64,000 nucleotides of DNA from Sphingomonadales bacterium (GTDB taxonomy: Bacteria; Pseudomonadota; Alphaproteobacteria; Sphingomonadales; Sphingomonadaceae). Below the pieces are notes generated by a model. That model did not search any database and had not been told where the DNA came from. It saw nothing but the letters and a program-made list of their open reading frames with translations. Positions within the stretch are counted from its first letter, which is position 1; each line of letters begins with the position of its first letter. The stretch lies in the NCBI GenBank assembly GCA_027486415.1, contig JAIXPC010000013.1, positions 62,001 to 126,000 of the forward strand, written 5' to 3'. The position numbers and the translations under genes were made by a program. Positions 1 through 12,197 of the stretch are shown piece by piece.

Positions 1-270
1 GCGCGGCGGCTGGCGCGGTATGACAAGGATGATGATGGCGCGGTCAGCCGCACCGAATTTCTCGGCAACCGCCGCAAATCCTTTGAAAAGGCCGATCGCA
101 ATCGGGATGGCCGACTGGATTTCGAGGAATATGCCGTCGCCACCGCCACGAAATTCGCCCGTGCCGACCGCAACGCCGATGGCGCGCTGACGGCCAGGGA
201 ATTTGCGACGACGGCCACGAAACGCAAGGCGAAGGCCGCGTGTGTGTGTCCTCAGCCGGCGGAGGAGTGA
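1..270 (+). CDS. EF-hand domain protein, C-terminal part (5' end outside window)
   Basis: Frame 1 is open from the left edge to a TGA at 268-270 (89 residues visible). Three EF-hand loops follow one another: DKDDDGAVSRTEF, DRNRDGRLDFEEY and DRNADGALTAREF. Each has Asp/Asn at calcium-liganding positions, a central Gly and an acidic residue near the end of the loop. EF-hand proteins bind Ca2+. In proteobacteria such proteins are often small and exported, but the N-terminus is missing, so no signal peptide can be checked. The tail is Lys/Ala-rich and then CVCPQPAEE. The gene ends about 110 bases before the convergent trmFO, with the palindromic repeat pair between them. The ORF track missed it because its start is outside the window. 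The domain call is secure and the function unknown. Confidence 0.8.
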   Translation, partial: ARRLARYDKDDDGAVSRTEFLGNRRKSFEKADRNRDGRLDFEEYAVATATKFARADRNADGALTAREFATTATKRKAKAACVCPQPAEE

Positions 271-287
271 GCTTTCGGCCCACCCCC

Positions 288-363
288 AGCCTCTCCCGCC
301 TGCGGGAGGGGAGCAGGACGGGTCAGGCGCACAGGGTTCCCCTCCCGCCTGCGGGAGGGGTCA
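288..363. repeat. pair of REP-like palindromes between convergent genes
   Basis: Two copies of a CTCCCGCCTGCGGGAG palindrome lie about 25 bases apart (around 293-309 and 341-357). They are flanked by a longer imperfect inverted repeat (CCCACCCCCAGCC on the left, TCAGGGGTGGGTG on the right). Each unit can form a GC-rich hairpin, and the pair can form a larger cruciform. It sits between the EF-hand gene and trmFO, whose 3' ends face each other. It may act as a bidirectional transcription stop or be a REP/BIME-type dispersed repeat. There is no T-tract, so classical intrinsic termination is not certain. Confidence 0.6.
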
Positions 364-383
364 GGGGTGGGTGTTGACCAACC

Positions 384-1706
384 TCACGCCACCTGCATCC
401 ATGCCGCCAGATCAGCCCGCGCCCGCGCCACAAGGGCCGGCTTGCGCTGGTCCTTCTTGGGTGCCGGCTCGATCGCCGGGAACAGGCCGAAATTGACGTT
501 CATCGGCTGGAAGGTGGCGGCTTCCGCGCCGCCGGTGATGTGGTGGAGGAGGGCGCCCAGCGCCGTGGTGGCCGGCGGCGGCACCGGATCGCGGCCCTGC
601 CGTTCGGCAATGGCAAAGCGCGCCGCCATCAGCCCGACGGCGGCTGATTCCACATAGCCTTCACAACCGGTGATCTGGCCGGCAAAGCGGATGGCCGGGC
701 GCGCCTTCAGCCGCAGCGTCTGGTCAAGCAGCACTGGCGACTTGATGAAGGTGTTGCGGTGCAGGCCGCCCAGCCGCGCGAACTGGGCATTTTCCAGCCC
801 CGGAATGGTGCGGAACACGCGCACCTGTTCGGCGTGCTTCATCTTGGTCTGGAAACCGACCATGTTCCACAGTGTGCCGCTGGCATTGTCCTGCCGCAGC
901 TGCACCACCGCCCAGGCGCGCTTGCCGGTGGCGGGGTTGGTCAGGCCCACCGGCTTCATCGGCCCGAATCGCGGCGTGTCGCGGCCGCGTTCGGCCATCA
1001 CCTCGATCGGCATGCAGCCGTCGAAATAGGGCGTGTTGGCCTCCCACTCCTTGTAACTCGTCTTCTCGGCCGCCAGCAGCGCATCGATGAACGCCTCATA
1101 TTGGGCCTTGTCCATCGGGCAGTTCAGATAATCCTTGGCCCCGCCCTTGTCCCAGCGCGACTGGAACCAGGCGGTGCCAAGATCGATTGATTCAAAATGG
1201 ATCACCGGCGCAATCGCATCGAAGAAGGCCAGCGCGTCTTCGCCGGTCACCTCGCGGATAGCGTGGGCGAGCGGTTCGGCCGTCAGGGGCCCGGTGGCGA
1301 TGATCACGCTGTCCCACTCCGCCGGCGGCAGGCCGGTGATCATTTCGCGCACGATCGTCACGTTGGGGTGGGCAGCGAGCGCGGCAGTGACACCGGCCGA
1401 GAAGATGTCGCGATCCACCGCCAGCGCCGATCCGGCCGGCACGCGCGCCTTGTCGGCCTCGCGCATCACCAGCGACCCCAGCGCGCGCATTTCCTGGTGG
1501 ATCAGGCCAACGGCATTGTTGTCGGGATCGTCGCTGCGAAAGCTGTTGGAGCAGACGAGTTCGGCCAACCCATCGGTGCGGTGCGCGTCGGTGCCGTGCA
1601 CCCCGCGCATCTCGTGCAGGATCACGGGGATGCCGGCCTCTGCCGCCTGCCACGCCGCTTCCGACCCTGCGAGGCCGCCGCCGATGATGTGGATTTCCTG
1701 TGTCAT
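384..1706 (-). CDS. trmFO: methylenetetrahydrofolate--tRNA-(uracil-5-)-methyltransferase TrmFO
   Basis: TrmFO is an FAD enzyme that uses methylenetetrahydrofolate to methylate U54 in the T-loop of tRNA. The protein begins [19 protein letters not shown], with a GxGxxG dinucleotide-binding fingerprint. It continues with family-typical blocks such as [12 protein letters not shown] and [22 protein letters not shown] chose the ATG at 1706, giving 440 residues, the usual family length. The track start at 1853 adds a 49-residue tail lacking family features ahead of the FAD motif. The gene is transcribed away from nuoG, and the roughly 280 bases between them must hold both promoters. Its 3' end faces the EF-hand gene. 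Identification is firm. Confidence 0.95.
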   Translation of the reverse strand: MTQEIHIIGGGLAGSEAAWQAAEAGIPVILHEMRGVHGTDAHRTDGLAELVCSNSFRSDDPDNNAVGLIHQEMRALGSLVMREADKARVPAGSALAVDRDIFSAGVTAALAAHPNVTIVREMITGLPPAEWDSVIIATGPLTAEPLAHAIREVTGEDALAFFDAIAPVIHFESIDLGTAWFQSRWDKGGAKDYLNCPMDKAQYEAFIDALLAAEKTSYKEWEANTPYFDGCMPIEVMAERGRDTPRFGPMKPVGLTNPATGKRAWAVVQLRQDNASGTLWNMVGFQTKMKHAEQVRVFRTIPGLENAQFARLGGLHRNTFIKSPVLLDQTLRLKARPAIRFAGQITGCEGYVESAAVGLMAARFAIAERQGRDPVPPPATTALGALLHHITGGAEAATFQPMNVNFGLFPAIEPAPKKDQRKPALVARARADLAAWMQVA

Positions 1707-1984
1707 GGCCGGCGCTATACGCATTTCGTGCGCTGCCGTCCAAGCGCAGGGGGCGGACGCTGTGCCGCAGTGCGGGAAGCGCTTGGCTCCAGAGCGTTTT
1801 GGCCCCCCGAATTTTCCAGTGTGCGGCAGAAAGTCGCTGTTTGGCCTTCCCATCCGTTTTGGGCCTCGCTATACCCGGCCCAGCCCCGGCCTCACTGTCG
1901 GCGCGTTCGTTTGGAAGTCGTCATGATGCATCGCGGCCAGCGTTCGGCCGGCCCCAGCCCAGTCGGTTCGGCGGGAGAACTCCC

Positions 1985-3994
1985 ATGCCAAGGCTGACGG
2001 TTGACGGGATCGAAGTGGAGGTGCCCAACGGCGCCACCGTGCTGCAGGCCTGCGAAGCGGCCGGCGCCGAAATTCCGCGTTTCTGCTATCACGAGCGCCT
2101 GTCGATCGCCGGCAATTGCCGGATGTGTCTTGTCGAAATGGAAAAGGCGCCCAAGCCGGTGGCGAGCTGCGCCATGCCGGCCGCCGATGGCCAGGTGATC
2201 CACACCCGCACCGAAAAGGTGAAGAAGGCGCGCGAAGGGGTGATGGAGTTTCTCCTCATCAACCACCCGCTCGATTGCCCGATCTGCGACCAGGGTGGCG
2301 AATGCGACCTGCAGGATCAAAGCCTTGCCTATGGCCGCGGCCACAACCGCTTTGACGAGAACAAGCGCGCCGTCACCGAAAAATACATGGGTCCGCTGAT
2401 CAAGACGGCGATGACCCGTTGCATCCACTGCACCCGCTGCGTGCGCTTTGCCGAGGAAGTTGCCGGCGTCGAGGAAATCGGCGCCATCGGCCGCGGCGAG
2501 TCGATGCAGATCACCTCCTACCTCGAAAAGGCCGTCACCTCGGAATTGTCGGGCAATGTGATCGACCTTTGCCCGGTCGGCGCGCTCACCTCCAAGCCCT
2601 ATGCCTTCAAGGCGCGGCCGTGGGAGCTGAAGAAGACCGATTCGATCGACGTGATGGACGCCGTTGGCAGCAATATCGTCATCGGCAGCCGCGGTGCCGC
2701 CGTGCTGCGCGCCACGCCGCGCATCAACGATGACGTCAATGAAGAATGGCTGGCCGACAAGAGCCGCTTTGCCGTCGATGGCCTTCAGGAACGCCGGCTC
2801 GACACGCCGTGGGTGCGGGTCGCCGGCAAGCTGCAGAAGGCGACCTGGGCCGAAGCCTTTGGCGCCATCGCGCGCGGGCTGGAAGGCCTGTCGGGTGACC
2901 AGATCGGCGGCATCGTCGGCGACCTGAATGCGGTCGAGGACATGGCGGCCTTCAAGGATCTGCTCGCCGCGCTGGGTGCCACCCGGATCGAATCCCGGCA
3001 GGATGGCGCGCTGTTCAGCACCGTCCAGCCGCAGGACTGGCTTTTCAATTCGGGCTTGGCCGGCATCGAGACGGCGGACGCGATCCTGCTCGTCGGCACC
3101 AACCCGCGCCAGGAAGCGGCGCTGGTCAACGCCCGGCTCCGCAAGGCGGTGAAGAAGGGCGGCGCGAAGGCCTTTGCCATCGGGCCGGTGGCTGATCTGT
3201 CGTTCCCGGTGACGCAGCTGGGCGATGATGCCGCGCTGCTGACTGACCTGCCGAAAGCGGTGCTGGATGTGTTCGCAAAGGCCGAACGGCCGGCGATCAT
3301 CGTCGGCATGGGCGCGCTGAAGACGCCGGGCCTTTACGAAGCCGCGCGTGCGGCTGCTGCCAAACTGGGCGTCGTCAAGGATGGCTGGAACGGCTTCAAC
3401 CTGCTCCACACCGCCGCCGCGCGCGCGGGCGCACTCCGCATGGGCCTCGCCATCGATGGCGGCGTCACCGCGCTGGGCAATGGCGATCTGAAGGCGCTGT
3501 TCCTGCTGGGTGCCGACGAGGTCAATGTCCAGCCCGGCCGCTTCACCGTCTATATCGGCACCCACGGCGATCGCGGCGTGCGTCACGCGGATGTGATCCT
3601 GCCGGCGGCGGCCTACACCGAAAAATCCGGCACCTACGTCAATTTGGAAGGCCGGGTGCAGCGTGCCCTGCGCGCCACCCAGCCGCCGGGCGACGCTCGT
3701 GAAGACTGGACGATCCTGCGTGCCCTGTCGTCGGTGCTCGGCAAGAAACTGCCCTATGACGATATCGACGCCCTGCGCCGCCGCATTGCGGAGGAATGGC
3801 CCGATCTCGGCCGCGCCGGCCTGATCGAGCGCACCCACTCGCTCAGTGACGTGACTGCAGCGCCGGTCAAGGGCCCGCTGGCCCACGCCTACAGCAATTA
3901 CCATCTCACCAACCCCATCGCCCGCGCCAGCGCGACGATGGCGGCCTGCGTGTCGTCGCTGCTTGCTCCGGAAAACCGGGAGGCGGCGGAATGA
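1985..3994 (+). CDS. nuoG: NADH-quinone oxidoreductase subunit G
   Basis: This is the 669-residue iron-sulfur subunit of the peripheral arm of respiratory complex I. The N-terminal [2Fe-2S] domain has Cys34, Cys45, Cys48 and Cys62. His94, Cys98, Cys101 and Cys107 form the His-ligated [4Fe-4S] site, and Cys146, Cys149, Cys152 and Cys196 a further [4Fe-4S] site. A molybdopterin-oxidoreductase-like region follows. The ATG at 1985 has GGGAG a short distance upstream and gives [13 protein letters not shown]. The longer track ORF (from 1700) reads through the trmFO 5' region. The stop overlaps nuoH as ATGA. It is the first gene of its transcription unit here, because trmFO upstream is divergent, so nuoA-F must lie elsewhere. 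Confidence 0.96.
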   Translation: MPRLTVDGIEVEVPNGATVLQACEAAGAEIPRFCYHERLSIAGNCRMCLVEMEKAPKPVASCAMPAADGQVIHTRTEKVKKAREGVMEFLLINHPLDCPICDQGGECDLQDQSLAYGRGHNRFDENKRAVTEKYMGPLIKTAMTRCIHCTRCVRFAEEVAGVEEIGAIGRGESMQITSYLEKAVTSELSGNVIDLCPVGALTSKPYAFKARPWELKKTDSIDVMDAVGSNIVIGSRGAAVLRATPRINDDVNEEWLADKSRFAVDGLQERRLDTPWVRVAGKLQKATWAEAFGAIARGLEGLSGDQIGGIVGDLNAVEDMAAFKDLLAALGATRIESRQDGALFSTVQPQDWLFNSGLAGIETADAILLVGTNPRQEAALVNARLRKAVKKGGAKAFAIGPVADLSFPVTQLGDDAALLTDLPKAVLDVFAKAERPAIIVGMGALKTPGLYEAARAAAAKLGVVKDGWNGFNLLHTAAARAGALRMGLAIDGGVTALGNGDLKALFLLGADEVNVQPGRFTVYIGTHGDRGVRHADVILPAAAYTEKSGTYVNLEGRVQRALRATQPPGDAREDWTILRALSSVLGKKLPYDDIDALRRRIAEEWPDLGRAGLIERTHSLSDVTAAPVKGPLAHAYSNYHLTNPIARASATMAACVSSLLAPENREAAE

Positions 3995-5058
3995 CCTACA
4001 CCGGCTGGTTCGTCGAACAGTTCGGGCAAGGCCTCGGCTGGTTCCTCGCCAATCTCACCCTGATCCTTGCCATTGCCTTCCCGGTGATGGTGGGCGTTGC
4101 GCTGGCCGTCTATGCCGATCGCAAGATCTGGGCAGCGATGCAGATGCGCCGCGGCCCCAACGTCGTCGGCCCCTTCGGCCTGCTGCAGACCTTTGCGGAC
4201 GCCGCCAAGCTGTTCCTGAAGGAAACCATCATCCCCTCGGGCGCGTCGACCGGCGTGTTCCTGCTCGCCCCGATGATCAGCTTCACGCTGGCGCTGGTGG
4301 TGTGGGCGGTGATGCCGTTCGATGCCGGCATGGTGCTGGCCGATCTCAACGTCGGCCTGCTGTATGTCTTCGCCGTCTCGTCGATGGGCGTCTATGGCAT
4401 CATCATGTCGGGCTGGGCCTCCAACTCGAAATATGCCTTCCTCGGCGGCCTCCGCTCGGCGGCGCAGATGGTCTCTTACGAAGTCTCGATGGGCTTCATC
4501 CTTGTCGCTGTCATGATGTACGCGCAGAGCCTCAACCTCTCCGACATCGTGATGAGCCAGAAGGGCAACGTGCTGGGCATCCTCAACGGCAACATCTTCA
4601 ATCCGTTGCTGTTCCCGATGGCGATCATGTTCTTCATCACGGCGCTGGCCGAAACCAACCGCCCGCCGTTCGATCTGCCCGAGGCCGAGGCGGAACTCGT
4701 CGCCGGCTACCAGGTGGAATATTCGTCGATGAGCTTCGCGCTCTTCTTCCTCGGCGAATATGCCAACATCCTGTTCATGTGCGCCCTGATCCCCACCCTG
4801 TTCATGGGGGGCTGGCTGCCGCCGCTCGACCTGCCGTTCCTCTACATCGTGCCCGGCTTCGTCTGGTTCCTGATCAAGATGGCCTTCATGTTCTTCGTCT
4901 TCGCCTGGGTGAAGGCCGCGGTGCCGCGTTACCGCTATGATCAGCTGATGCGGCTGGGCTGGAAGGTGTTCCTGCCGCTGTCGCTGTTCTGGGTGGTGGT
5001 CGTGTCGGGCTGGCTGATGTTCACCGGGCACTTTGCCACCGCGCCGGGAGCCTTGTGA
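3991..5058 (+). CDS. nuoH: NADH-quinone oxidoreductase subunit H
   Basis: This is the 355-residue membrane subunit at the junction between the hydrophilic and membrane arms of complex I, next to the quinone site. The sequence is largely hydrophobic, with multiple membrane helices. It carries conserved NuoH/ND1 blocks: [14 protein letters not shown], a first-loop quinone-site signature, and [23 protein letters not shown], the acidic loop of the E-channel. The ATG overlaps the nuoG stop (ATGA), and the TGA overlaps the nuoI start. This spacing implies translational coupling. Length and motifs match intact family members. Confidence 0.97.
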   Translation: MTYTGWFVEQFGQGLGWFLANLTLILAIAFPVMVGVALAVYADRKIWAAMQMRRGPNVVGPFGLLQTFADAAKLFLKETIIPSGASTGVFLLAPMISFTLALVVWAVMPFDAGMVLADLNVGLLYVFAVSSMGVYGIIMSGWASNSKYAFLGGLRSAAQMVSYEVSMGFILVAVMMYAQSLNLSDIVMSQKGNVLGILNGNIFNPLLFPMAIMFFITALAETNRPPFDLPEAEAELVAGYQVEYSSMSFALFFLGEYANILFMCALIPTLFMGGWLPPLDLPFLYIVPGFVWFLIKMAFMFFVFAWVKAAVPRYRYDQLMRLGWKVFLPLSLFWVVVVSGWLMFTGHFATAPGAL

Positions 5059-5546
5059 TGACCGCGCTGCTTCGCTCCGCCAAGTCGCTGCTGCTGCTGG
5101 AATTTGTCGGCGGCCTGTGGCTGACGCTGAAATATTTCTTCCGCCCCAAGGTGACGCTGAACTACCCCTATGAAAAGGGGCCGGTGTCCCCGCGTTTCCG
5201 TGGTGAACACGCGCTGCGCCGCTATCCCAACGGCGAAGAACGCTGCATCGCCTGCAAGTTGTGCGAAGCCGTCTGCCCGGCGCTGGCCATCACCATCGAG
5301 GCGGAACCGCGCGACGACGGCAGCCGCCGCACCACGCGGTATGACATCGACATGACCAAGTGCATCTATTGCGGCCTGTGCCAGGAAGCCTGCCCGGTCG
5401 ATGCCATTGTCGAAACGCCGAACTTCGAATTCTCGACCGAAACCCGCGAAGAGCTGATCTACACCAAGGACAAGCTGCTTGCGAACGGCGAGAAGTGGGA
5501 ACGCGCCATCGCCGCCAACATCGCGGCCGACAGCGAGTATCGCTGA
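5058..5546 (+). CDS. nuoI: NADH-quinone oxidoreductase subunit I
   Basis: This is the 162-residue ferredoxin-like subunit that carries the two [4Fe-4S] clusters N6a and N6b to the last cluster before quinone. The cluster motifs are [12 protein letters not shown] (Cys63, 66, 69, 73) and [12 protein letters not shown] (Cys102, 105, 108, 112). I chose the ATG at 5058, which shares its A with the nuoH TGA. The track uses the GTG one codon earlier, so the difference is a single residue. An amphipathic N-terminal stretch ([18 protein letters not shown]) is typical of the family. Confidence 0.96.
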   Translation: MTALLRSAKSLLLLEFVGGLWLTLKYFFRPKVTLNYPYEKGPVSPRFRGEHALRRYPNGEERCIACKLCEAVCPALAITIEAEPRDDGSRRTTRYDIDMTKCIYCGLCQEACPVDAIVETPNFEFSTETREELIYTKDKLLANGEKWERAIAANIAADSEYR

Positions 5547-5547
5547 C

Positions 5548-6162
5548 ATGACCGCGACCTTTGCCTTCTACCTGTTCGCCATCACGCTGCTTACCGGCGG
5601 CCTGATGGTGGTGACGTCGAAAAACCCGGTCCATTCGGTGCTGTGGCTGATCGTCTGCTTCTTCAACGCTGCCGGCCTGTTCATCCTCCTGGGCGCCGAA
5701 TTCCTCGCGATGCTGCTGGTCATCGTCTATGTCGGTGCGGTCGCGGTGCTGTTCCTGTTTGTCGTGATGATGCTCGACATCGATTTTCGCGCCCTGCAGC
5801 GCGGCGCGCTGAAGAACCTGCCGCTCGGCCTCGCTGTTTCGGGCGTCATCCTTGCCGAAGTGCTGCTGGTCGCCTCTGGCTGGCAGCCGGGCACCGGGGT
5901 GGTGATGAATGACGCGCTGGCGGGGCCGCCGGCCGGCATGACCAACACCCAGTGGATCGGCAGCCAGCTCTACACCCGCTATGTCTTCGTCTTCTCGATG
6001 GCGGGTCTGCTGCTGCTGGCCGCCATGATCGGCGCGATTGTGCTGACGCATCGTCGCCGCGTCGGCACCAAGAAGCAGAATATTTCCGTCCAGAACGCGC
6101 GCACCCCGGCCAGCGCCGTCGGCGTCGGCAAGGCACCGGTGGGGCAGGGGGTCGAACTGTGA
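5548..6162 (+). CDS. nuoJ: NADH-quinone oxidoreductase subunit J
   Basis: This is a 204-residue membrane subunit of complex I (ND6 type). Hydrophobic helices start at [15 protein letters not shown] and include the conserved ND6/NuoJ helix block [30 protein letters not shown], which bears the pi-bulge region. The start at 5548 lies one base after the nuoI TGA. The track ORF from 5479 adds 23 residues that read nuoI codons out of frame. The C-terminal tail (about residues 170-204) is polar and Lys/Arg-containing. The stop overlaps the GTG start of nuoK. Confidence 0.95.
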   Translation: MTATFAFYLFAITLLTGGLMVVTSKNPVHSVLWLIVCFFNAAGLFILLGAEFLAMLLVIVYVGAVAVLFLFVVMMLDIDFRALQRGALKNLPLGLAVSGVILAEVLLVASGWQPGTGVVMNDALAGPPAGMTNTQWIGSQLYTRYVFVFSMAGLLLLAAMIGAIVLTHRRRVGTKKQNISVQNARTPASAVGVGKAPVGQGVEL

Positions 6163-6464
6163 TCGGGTTGACGCATTATCTCGCCGTGTCGGCGGCGCTG
6201 TTCGTGATGGGCGTGTTCGGGATCTTCCTCAACCGCCGCAACATCATCATCATCCTGATGGCACTTGAGCTGATCCTGCTCAGCGTGAACATCAACCTGG
6301 TCGCCTTCTCGGCATTCCTGCACCAGGTCCACGGCCAGATCTTCGCGATGTTCGTGCTCACCGTCGCGGCCGGCGAAGCCGCGATCGGGCTGGCGATCCT
6401 GGTCATCTATTTCCGCAACCGCGGCACCGTCGCTGTTGATCAAGCCGACGTGATGAAGGGCTGA
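6159..6464 (+). CDS. nuoK: NADH-quinone oxidoreductase subunit K
   Basis: This is a 101-residue antiporter-related membrane subunit (ND4L type) with three predicted helices. The conserved membrane Glu residues of the proton path are in [11 protein letters not shown] and [12 protein letters not shown] place the start at GTG 6159, overlapping the nuoJ TGA as GTGA. This gives [15 protein letters not shown], the normal NuoK N-terminus. The track ORF from 5952 is a read-in through nuoJ. The gene sits in the normal J-K-L order with an 8-base gap to nuoL. Confidence 0.95.
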   Translation: MIGLTHYLAVSAALFVMGVFGIFLNRRNIIIILMALELILLSVNINLVAFSAFLHQVHGQIFAMFVLTVAAGEAAIGLAILVIYFRNRGTVAVDQADVMKG

Positions 6465-6472
6465 GGGGCGGC

Positions 6473-8488
6473 ATGATCACCCTGCTGGTATTCCTGCCGC
6501 TGCTGACCGCGCTTGTCGCCGGCCTCGGCGGCCGCATCATTGGTCATACCGCGGCCAAGGCCATCACCACCGCCGGACTGTTCGTCTCGGCGGCGCTGGC
6601 CTGGGTCACCTTCACCGGCTTCTGGCTGAACGACACTGCCGGCTACACCGTGCCGGTGCTCAGCTGGATCGAAAGCGGCACTCTGTCGGTCAACTGGGCG
6701 CTGAAGGTCGATACGCTCACCGCCGTCATGCTGGTCGTGATCACCAGCGTCTCGGCGCTCGTTCACCTCTACAGCTGGGGCTACATGGCAGAAGACCCGT
6801 CGCAGAGCCGGTTCTTCGCCTATCTCTCTCTCTTCACCTTCGCCATGCTGATGCTGGTGACGGCGGACAACCTGGTGCAGATGTTCTTCGGCTGGGAAGG
6901 CGTCGGTCTCGCCTCCTACCTGCTGATCGGCTTCTGGTACACCAAGCCGTCGGCCAACGCGGCGGCCATCAAGGCGTTCGTGGTGAACCGGGTCGGGGAT
7001 TTCGGCTTTTCGCTCGGCATCTTCGCCACCTTCCTGGTGTTCGGCACGGTTTCCATCGATGCCATCCTGGCCGCCGTGCCGCAGCATTCCGGCCAGACGT
7101 TCAGCTTCCTCGGCTCCCGGGTCGACGTGATGACCACGCTCTGCCTGCTGCTGTTCATCGGCGCGATGGGCAAGTCGGCGCAATTGGGCCTGCACACCTG
7201 GCTGCCGGACGCGATGGAAGGCCCGACGCCCGTCTCGGCGCTGATCCACGCCGCCACCATGGTGACCGCCGGCGTGTTCATGGTCTGCCGCCTGTCGCCG
7301 ATGTTCGAAGCCAGCCCGACGGCACAGGCCGTCGTCTGCGTGATCGGCGCTTGCACCGCGTTGTTCGCCGCCACGGTGGGCATGGTGCAGAACGACATCA
7401 AGCGCGTCATCGCCTATTCGACCTGTTCGCAGCTTGGCTACATGTTCTTCGCGGCTGGCGCCGGTGCCTATGGCGCGGCCATGTTCCACCTGTTCACCCA
7501 CGCCTTTTTCAAGGCGCTGCTGTTCCTGGGCGCCGGCTCGGTGATCCACGCCATGCACCATGAGCAGGACATGCGCTTCTATGGCGGCCTCAGGAAGCAT
7601 ATCCCCATCACCTTCTGGATGATGACGATCGGCACGCTGGCGCTCACCGGCTTCTTCTTCACCGCCGGCTATTATTCCAAGGACGCCATCCTGGAAGCCG
7701 CCTTTGCCAGCGGCACGTCGCACGGCACCTTCGCCTTCTTCGTCGGCGCGCTGGTGGCGCTCCTGACCAGCTTCTACTCGTGGCGGCTGGTCTTCCTCAC
7801 CTTCTTCGGCACGCCGCGCTGGGCCGGTTCGGAGCATATCCAGCACGCGGCGCATGGCGATCATGGGCACGGGCATGACGACCACGGCCACGCGCATGGC
7901 CATGCTCACGCGCATGACGATCCGACCGCCGGCTATCACCCGCACGAAAGCCCGCTGTCGATGCTGGTGCCGCTGTTCGTGCTGGGCGCTGGCGCGCTGC
8001 TGGCCGGCTATGTCTGGCATGAAAGTTTCGTTGGCGCCGAAGAGGGCGCCGGCTTCTGGCGCGGCAGCCTCGCCTTCCGCGAGCATTTGATGCACGCCAT
8101 GCACGAAGTGCCCGCCTGGGTGGTCTACACCCCGTCGGTGGCCTTCTTCGTCGGCCTTGGCCTTGCCTGGCACGTCTATCTCAACAAGCCGTCGATCCCG
8201 CTGTGGTGGAAACGCGAAGTCCCCGGGCTGTACGAGTTCCTGCTCCGCAAATGGTATTTCGACGAACTCTACAACGCGATCTTCGTCCGGCCCGCCCAGT
8301 GGCTGGGGCGGATGTTCTGGACGCGCGGTGATCAGCAGACGATCGACCGGCTTGGCCCCAATGGTGCCGCCGATGTGGTTGTCGCCGGTGCCGGCCTCGC
8401 GCGCCGCTTCCAGTCGGGTTATGTCAACAGCTATGCGCTGGTGATGCTCGTTGGCCTGGCGGCTGCCGCTGCATGGATGATGGGCTGA
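6473..8488 (+). CDS. nuoL: NADH-quinone oxidoreductase subunit L
   Basis: This is the 671-residue distal proton-pumping subunit of complex I (ND5 type, Mrp-antiporter-like). Conserved blocks include [55 protein letters not shown] with the pump Lys and His residues, and the long C-terminal lateral-helix region. At about residues 459-487 there is a His/Asp-rich loop ([23 protein letters not shown]) between membrane segments. It is probably solvent-exposed and able to bind metal, but is not needed for the family call. The ATG at 6473 follows nuoK closely, and the TGA overlaps the nuoM ATG (TGATG). Confidence 0.97.
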   Translation: MITLLVFLPLLTALVAGLGGRIIGHTAAKAITTAGLFVSAALAWVTFTGFWLNDTAGYTVPVLSWIESGTLSVNWALKVDTLTAVMLVVITSVSALVHLYSWGYMAEDPSQSRFFAYLSLFTFAMLMLVTADNLVQMFFGWEGVGLASYLLIGFWYTKPSANAAAIKAFVVNRVGDFGFSLGIFATFLVFGTVSIDAILAAVPQHSGQTFSFLGSRVDVMTTLCLLLFIGAMGKSAQLGLHTWLPDAMEGPTPVSALIHAATMVTAGVFMVCRLSPMFEASPTAQAVVCVIGACTALFAATVGMVQNDIKRVIAYSTCSQLGYMFFAAGAGAYGAAMFHLFTHAFFKALLFLGAGSVIHAMHHEQDMRFYGGLRKHIPITFWMMTIGTLALTGFFFTAGYYSKDAILEAAFASGTSHGTFAFFVGALVALLTSFYSWRLVFLTFFGTPRWAGSEHIQHAAHGDHGHGHDDHGHAHGHAHAHDDPTAGYHPHESPLSMLVPLFVLGAGALLAGYVWHESFVGAEEGAGFWRGSLAFREHLMHAMHEVPAWVVYTPSVAFFVGLGLAWHVYLNKPSIPLWWKREVPGLYEFLLRKWYFDELYNAIFVRPAQWLGRMFWTRGDQQTIDRLGPNGAADVVVAGAGLARRFQSGYVNSYALVMLVGLAAAAAWMMG

Positions 8489-10037
8489 TGCCGATCCTTT
8501 CGATCATGATCTTGCTGCCGGTGGTGGCAGCGCTGGTGGTGGCGACGCTGCCGGGCGGGGATGAGGAGCGCGCCGGCCGCGCCCGCGTGGTGGCGCTGGC
8601 GACGACGCTGATCGAGTTTGCCGCCGGCATCTGGCTGTGGGCGAACTTCGATTCAAGCACCGCCGCCTTCCAGTTCAACGAGGAGCTGCCGCTGTTTGCG
8701 CCGTTCCTCAGCTGGTCGCTGGGCATCGACGGCATCGCGCTGATGCTGATCGAACTCAGCGTGTTCCTGATGCCGCTGTGCATCCTTGCCAGCTGGACCA
8801 GCGTGAAGAAGCGCGTGCCGGAATATATGGCAGCGTTCCTGCTGATGGAATCGCTGATGATCGGCACGTTCGCGGCGCGCGACATCTTCCTGTTCTACCT
8901 GTTCTTCGAAGGCGGCCTGATCCCGATGTTCCTGATCATCGGCATCTGGGGCGGCGCGCGGCGCATCTACGCGTCCTACAAGTTCTTCCTCTACACGCTG
9001 CTCGGCTCGGTGGTGATGCTCGTCGCCATGCTGTGGATGGTGGGCCAGGCCGGCACGTCGGATATCAGCGTGCTGTCGCGGACGGATTTTGCCCCCGAAG
9101 CGCAGTTCTGGCTGTTCCTCGCCTTCTTCGCCTCCTTCGCGGTGAAGATGCCGATGTGGCCGGTGCACACCTGGCTGCCCGATGCCCACGTCGAAGCGCC
9201 CACCGCCGGTTCCGTCATCCTCGCCGGCGTGCTGCTGAAACTGGGCGGCTATGGCTTCATCCGATTTTCGTTGCCGATGTTCCCCGATGCCTCGGCGCAG
9301 CTGATCTGGCTGGTGTTCGGCCTGTCGATGGTGGCGGTGGTCTACACCAGCCTCGTCGCCCTGGTGCAGCACGACATGAAGAAGCTGATCGCCTATTCGT
9401 CGGTCGCCCACATGGCGTTCGTCACCGGTGGCCTGTTCGCGCTGAACACGCAGGGGCTGGAAGGCGCGATGGTGATGATGCTCAGCCACGGGCTCGTCTC
9501 GGGCGCGCTCTTCCTGTGCGTTGGCGTCATCTATGATCGCCTGCACACGCGCGAGATCGGGCGTTACGGCGGCCTGGCCGATACGATGCCGAAATATGCG
9601 CTTGTGCTGCTGTTCTTCACCATGGCCAGCGTCGGCCTGCCGGCCACCTCGGGCTTCGTCGCCGAATTCCTCGTCCTGCTCGGCCTTTATCAAACCAGCA
9701 CCTGGGCCACGTTTGTGCTCACCACCGGGATCATCCTGGGGGCGGCCTACATGCTCTGGCTCTATGCCCGCGTCGCCTATGGCAAGGCGGCGGGCGACGA
9801 CACGCGCGCCATGCCCGACCTGAGCGTGCGTGAAATCGCCATCCTCGCACCGATCGTGATCGTGACGCTGTGGATGGGCATTTATCCCGCCAGCTTCCAG
9901 CAGCCGATGAAGCCGGCCATCGCCGCCGTCGTCGCCCGCCTGGAAGGCCGGCAGCTTGCCACCGTTCCGACCGACATGAGCCTGTCGCCGGCGCTGCCCG
10001 CGATGATGGCACCGGCCCACGCCGCAGAGGCCCACTG

Positions 10038-10038
<1 letters not shown>
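8488..10038 (+). CDS. nuoM: NADH-quinone oxidoreductase subunit M
   Basis: This is a 516-residue antiporter-like proton-pumping subunit of complex I (ND4 type). Family blocks include FEGGLIPMFLIIGIWGG, with the conserved Glu, KMPMWPVHTWLPDAHVEAPTAGSVILAGVLLKLGGYGF and YSSVAHMAFVTGGLFAL. I start it at the ATG at 8488, overlapping the nuoL TGA ([16 protein letters not shown]). The track start at 8473 adds only MDDGL. The C-terminus is followed at once by nuoN through a TGATG overlap. Confidence 0.97.
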
Positions 10039-11494
<1,456 letters not shown>

Positions 11495-11498
<4 letters not shown>

Positions 11499-12187
11499 TC
11501 ACCCACCTCGCCGAGGTCGGATCGACCAACGACTGGCTGCTGGCCCGCGCCGCCGATCTGCCCGATGGCCACTGGGTCATCACCGATCGCCAGACCGCCG
11601 GTCGCGGCCGACGTGGACGCGTGTGGAACGATGGCAGCGGCAATTTCATGGGCAGCGTGCTCGTCCGCGCCGATGGCCCCGTCCAGCAATTGAGCTTCGT
11701 CGCCGCGCTGGCGCTGCACGATGCGCTGGCCGGCATCACGGGGCAGGGCGCCCGCTTCGCGCTGAAATGGCCGAACGACGTGCTGCTGGATGCCAACAAA
11801 TGCTCCGGCATCCTGCTCGAACGCCAGGGCGATGCGCTGGTGATCGGCATCGGCGTCAACCTCGCCCACCATCCGGATGGCACCGAACGCCCTGCCACCA
11901 GCCTCGCCGCCGCCGGGATGCCGGTGCCGACACCGCGTGATCTGCTCACGCACCTCGTCGCCACCTTCAGCCACTGGCGCGGCCAATGGGCGGAACAGGG
12001 CTTTGCCCCGATCCGCACCGCGTGGCTGGCGCGCGCTGCCGGCGTCGGCAGCCGCATCGTCGCCCGGCTTGGCAACGAAAGCCCGGAAGGCCTGTTCGCC
12101 GGCCTTGCCGATGATGGCGCGCTGCTCATGCGGCTTGACGATGGCAGCACACGTGCCATCCACGCCGGCGAAGTCTTTGCGTTGTAG
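11495..12187 (+). CDS. birA: biotin--[acetyl-CoA-carboxylase] ligase
   Basis: This ligase activates biotin with ATP and attaches it to the carboxyl carrier protein of acetyl-CoA carboxylase. The 230-residue protein has the biotinyl-AMP loop [15 protein letters not shown] (residues 30-44), KWPNDVL, and a C-terminal SH3-like part (ITHAG-type ending, here [10 protein letters not shown]). It has no N-terminal helix-turn-helix. It is therefore a monofunctional (group I) ligase and not a DNA-binding biotin repressor. The TTG start at 11495 overlaps the nuoN stop. Position directly after nuoN is a known alphaproteobacterial arrangement. Confidence 0.93.
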
Positions 12188-12197
12188 GGGAAGCCCC

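Noticed and set aside
1892-3904. 670-residue minus ORF antisense to nuoG
   Set aside because: It has no recognisable domain. nuoG on the other strand has every cluster ligand. GC-rich codon use makes such antisense frames long by chance.
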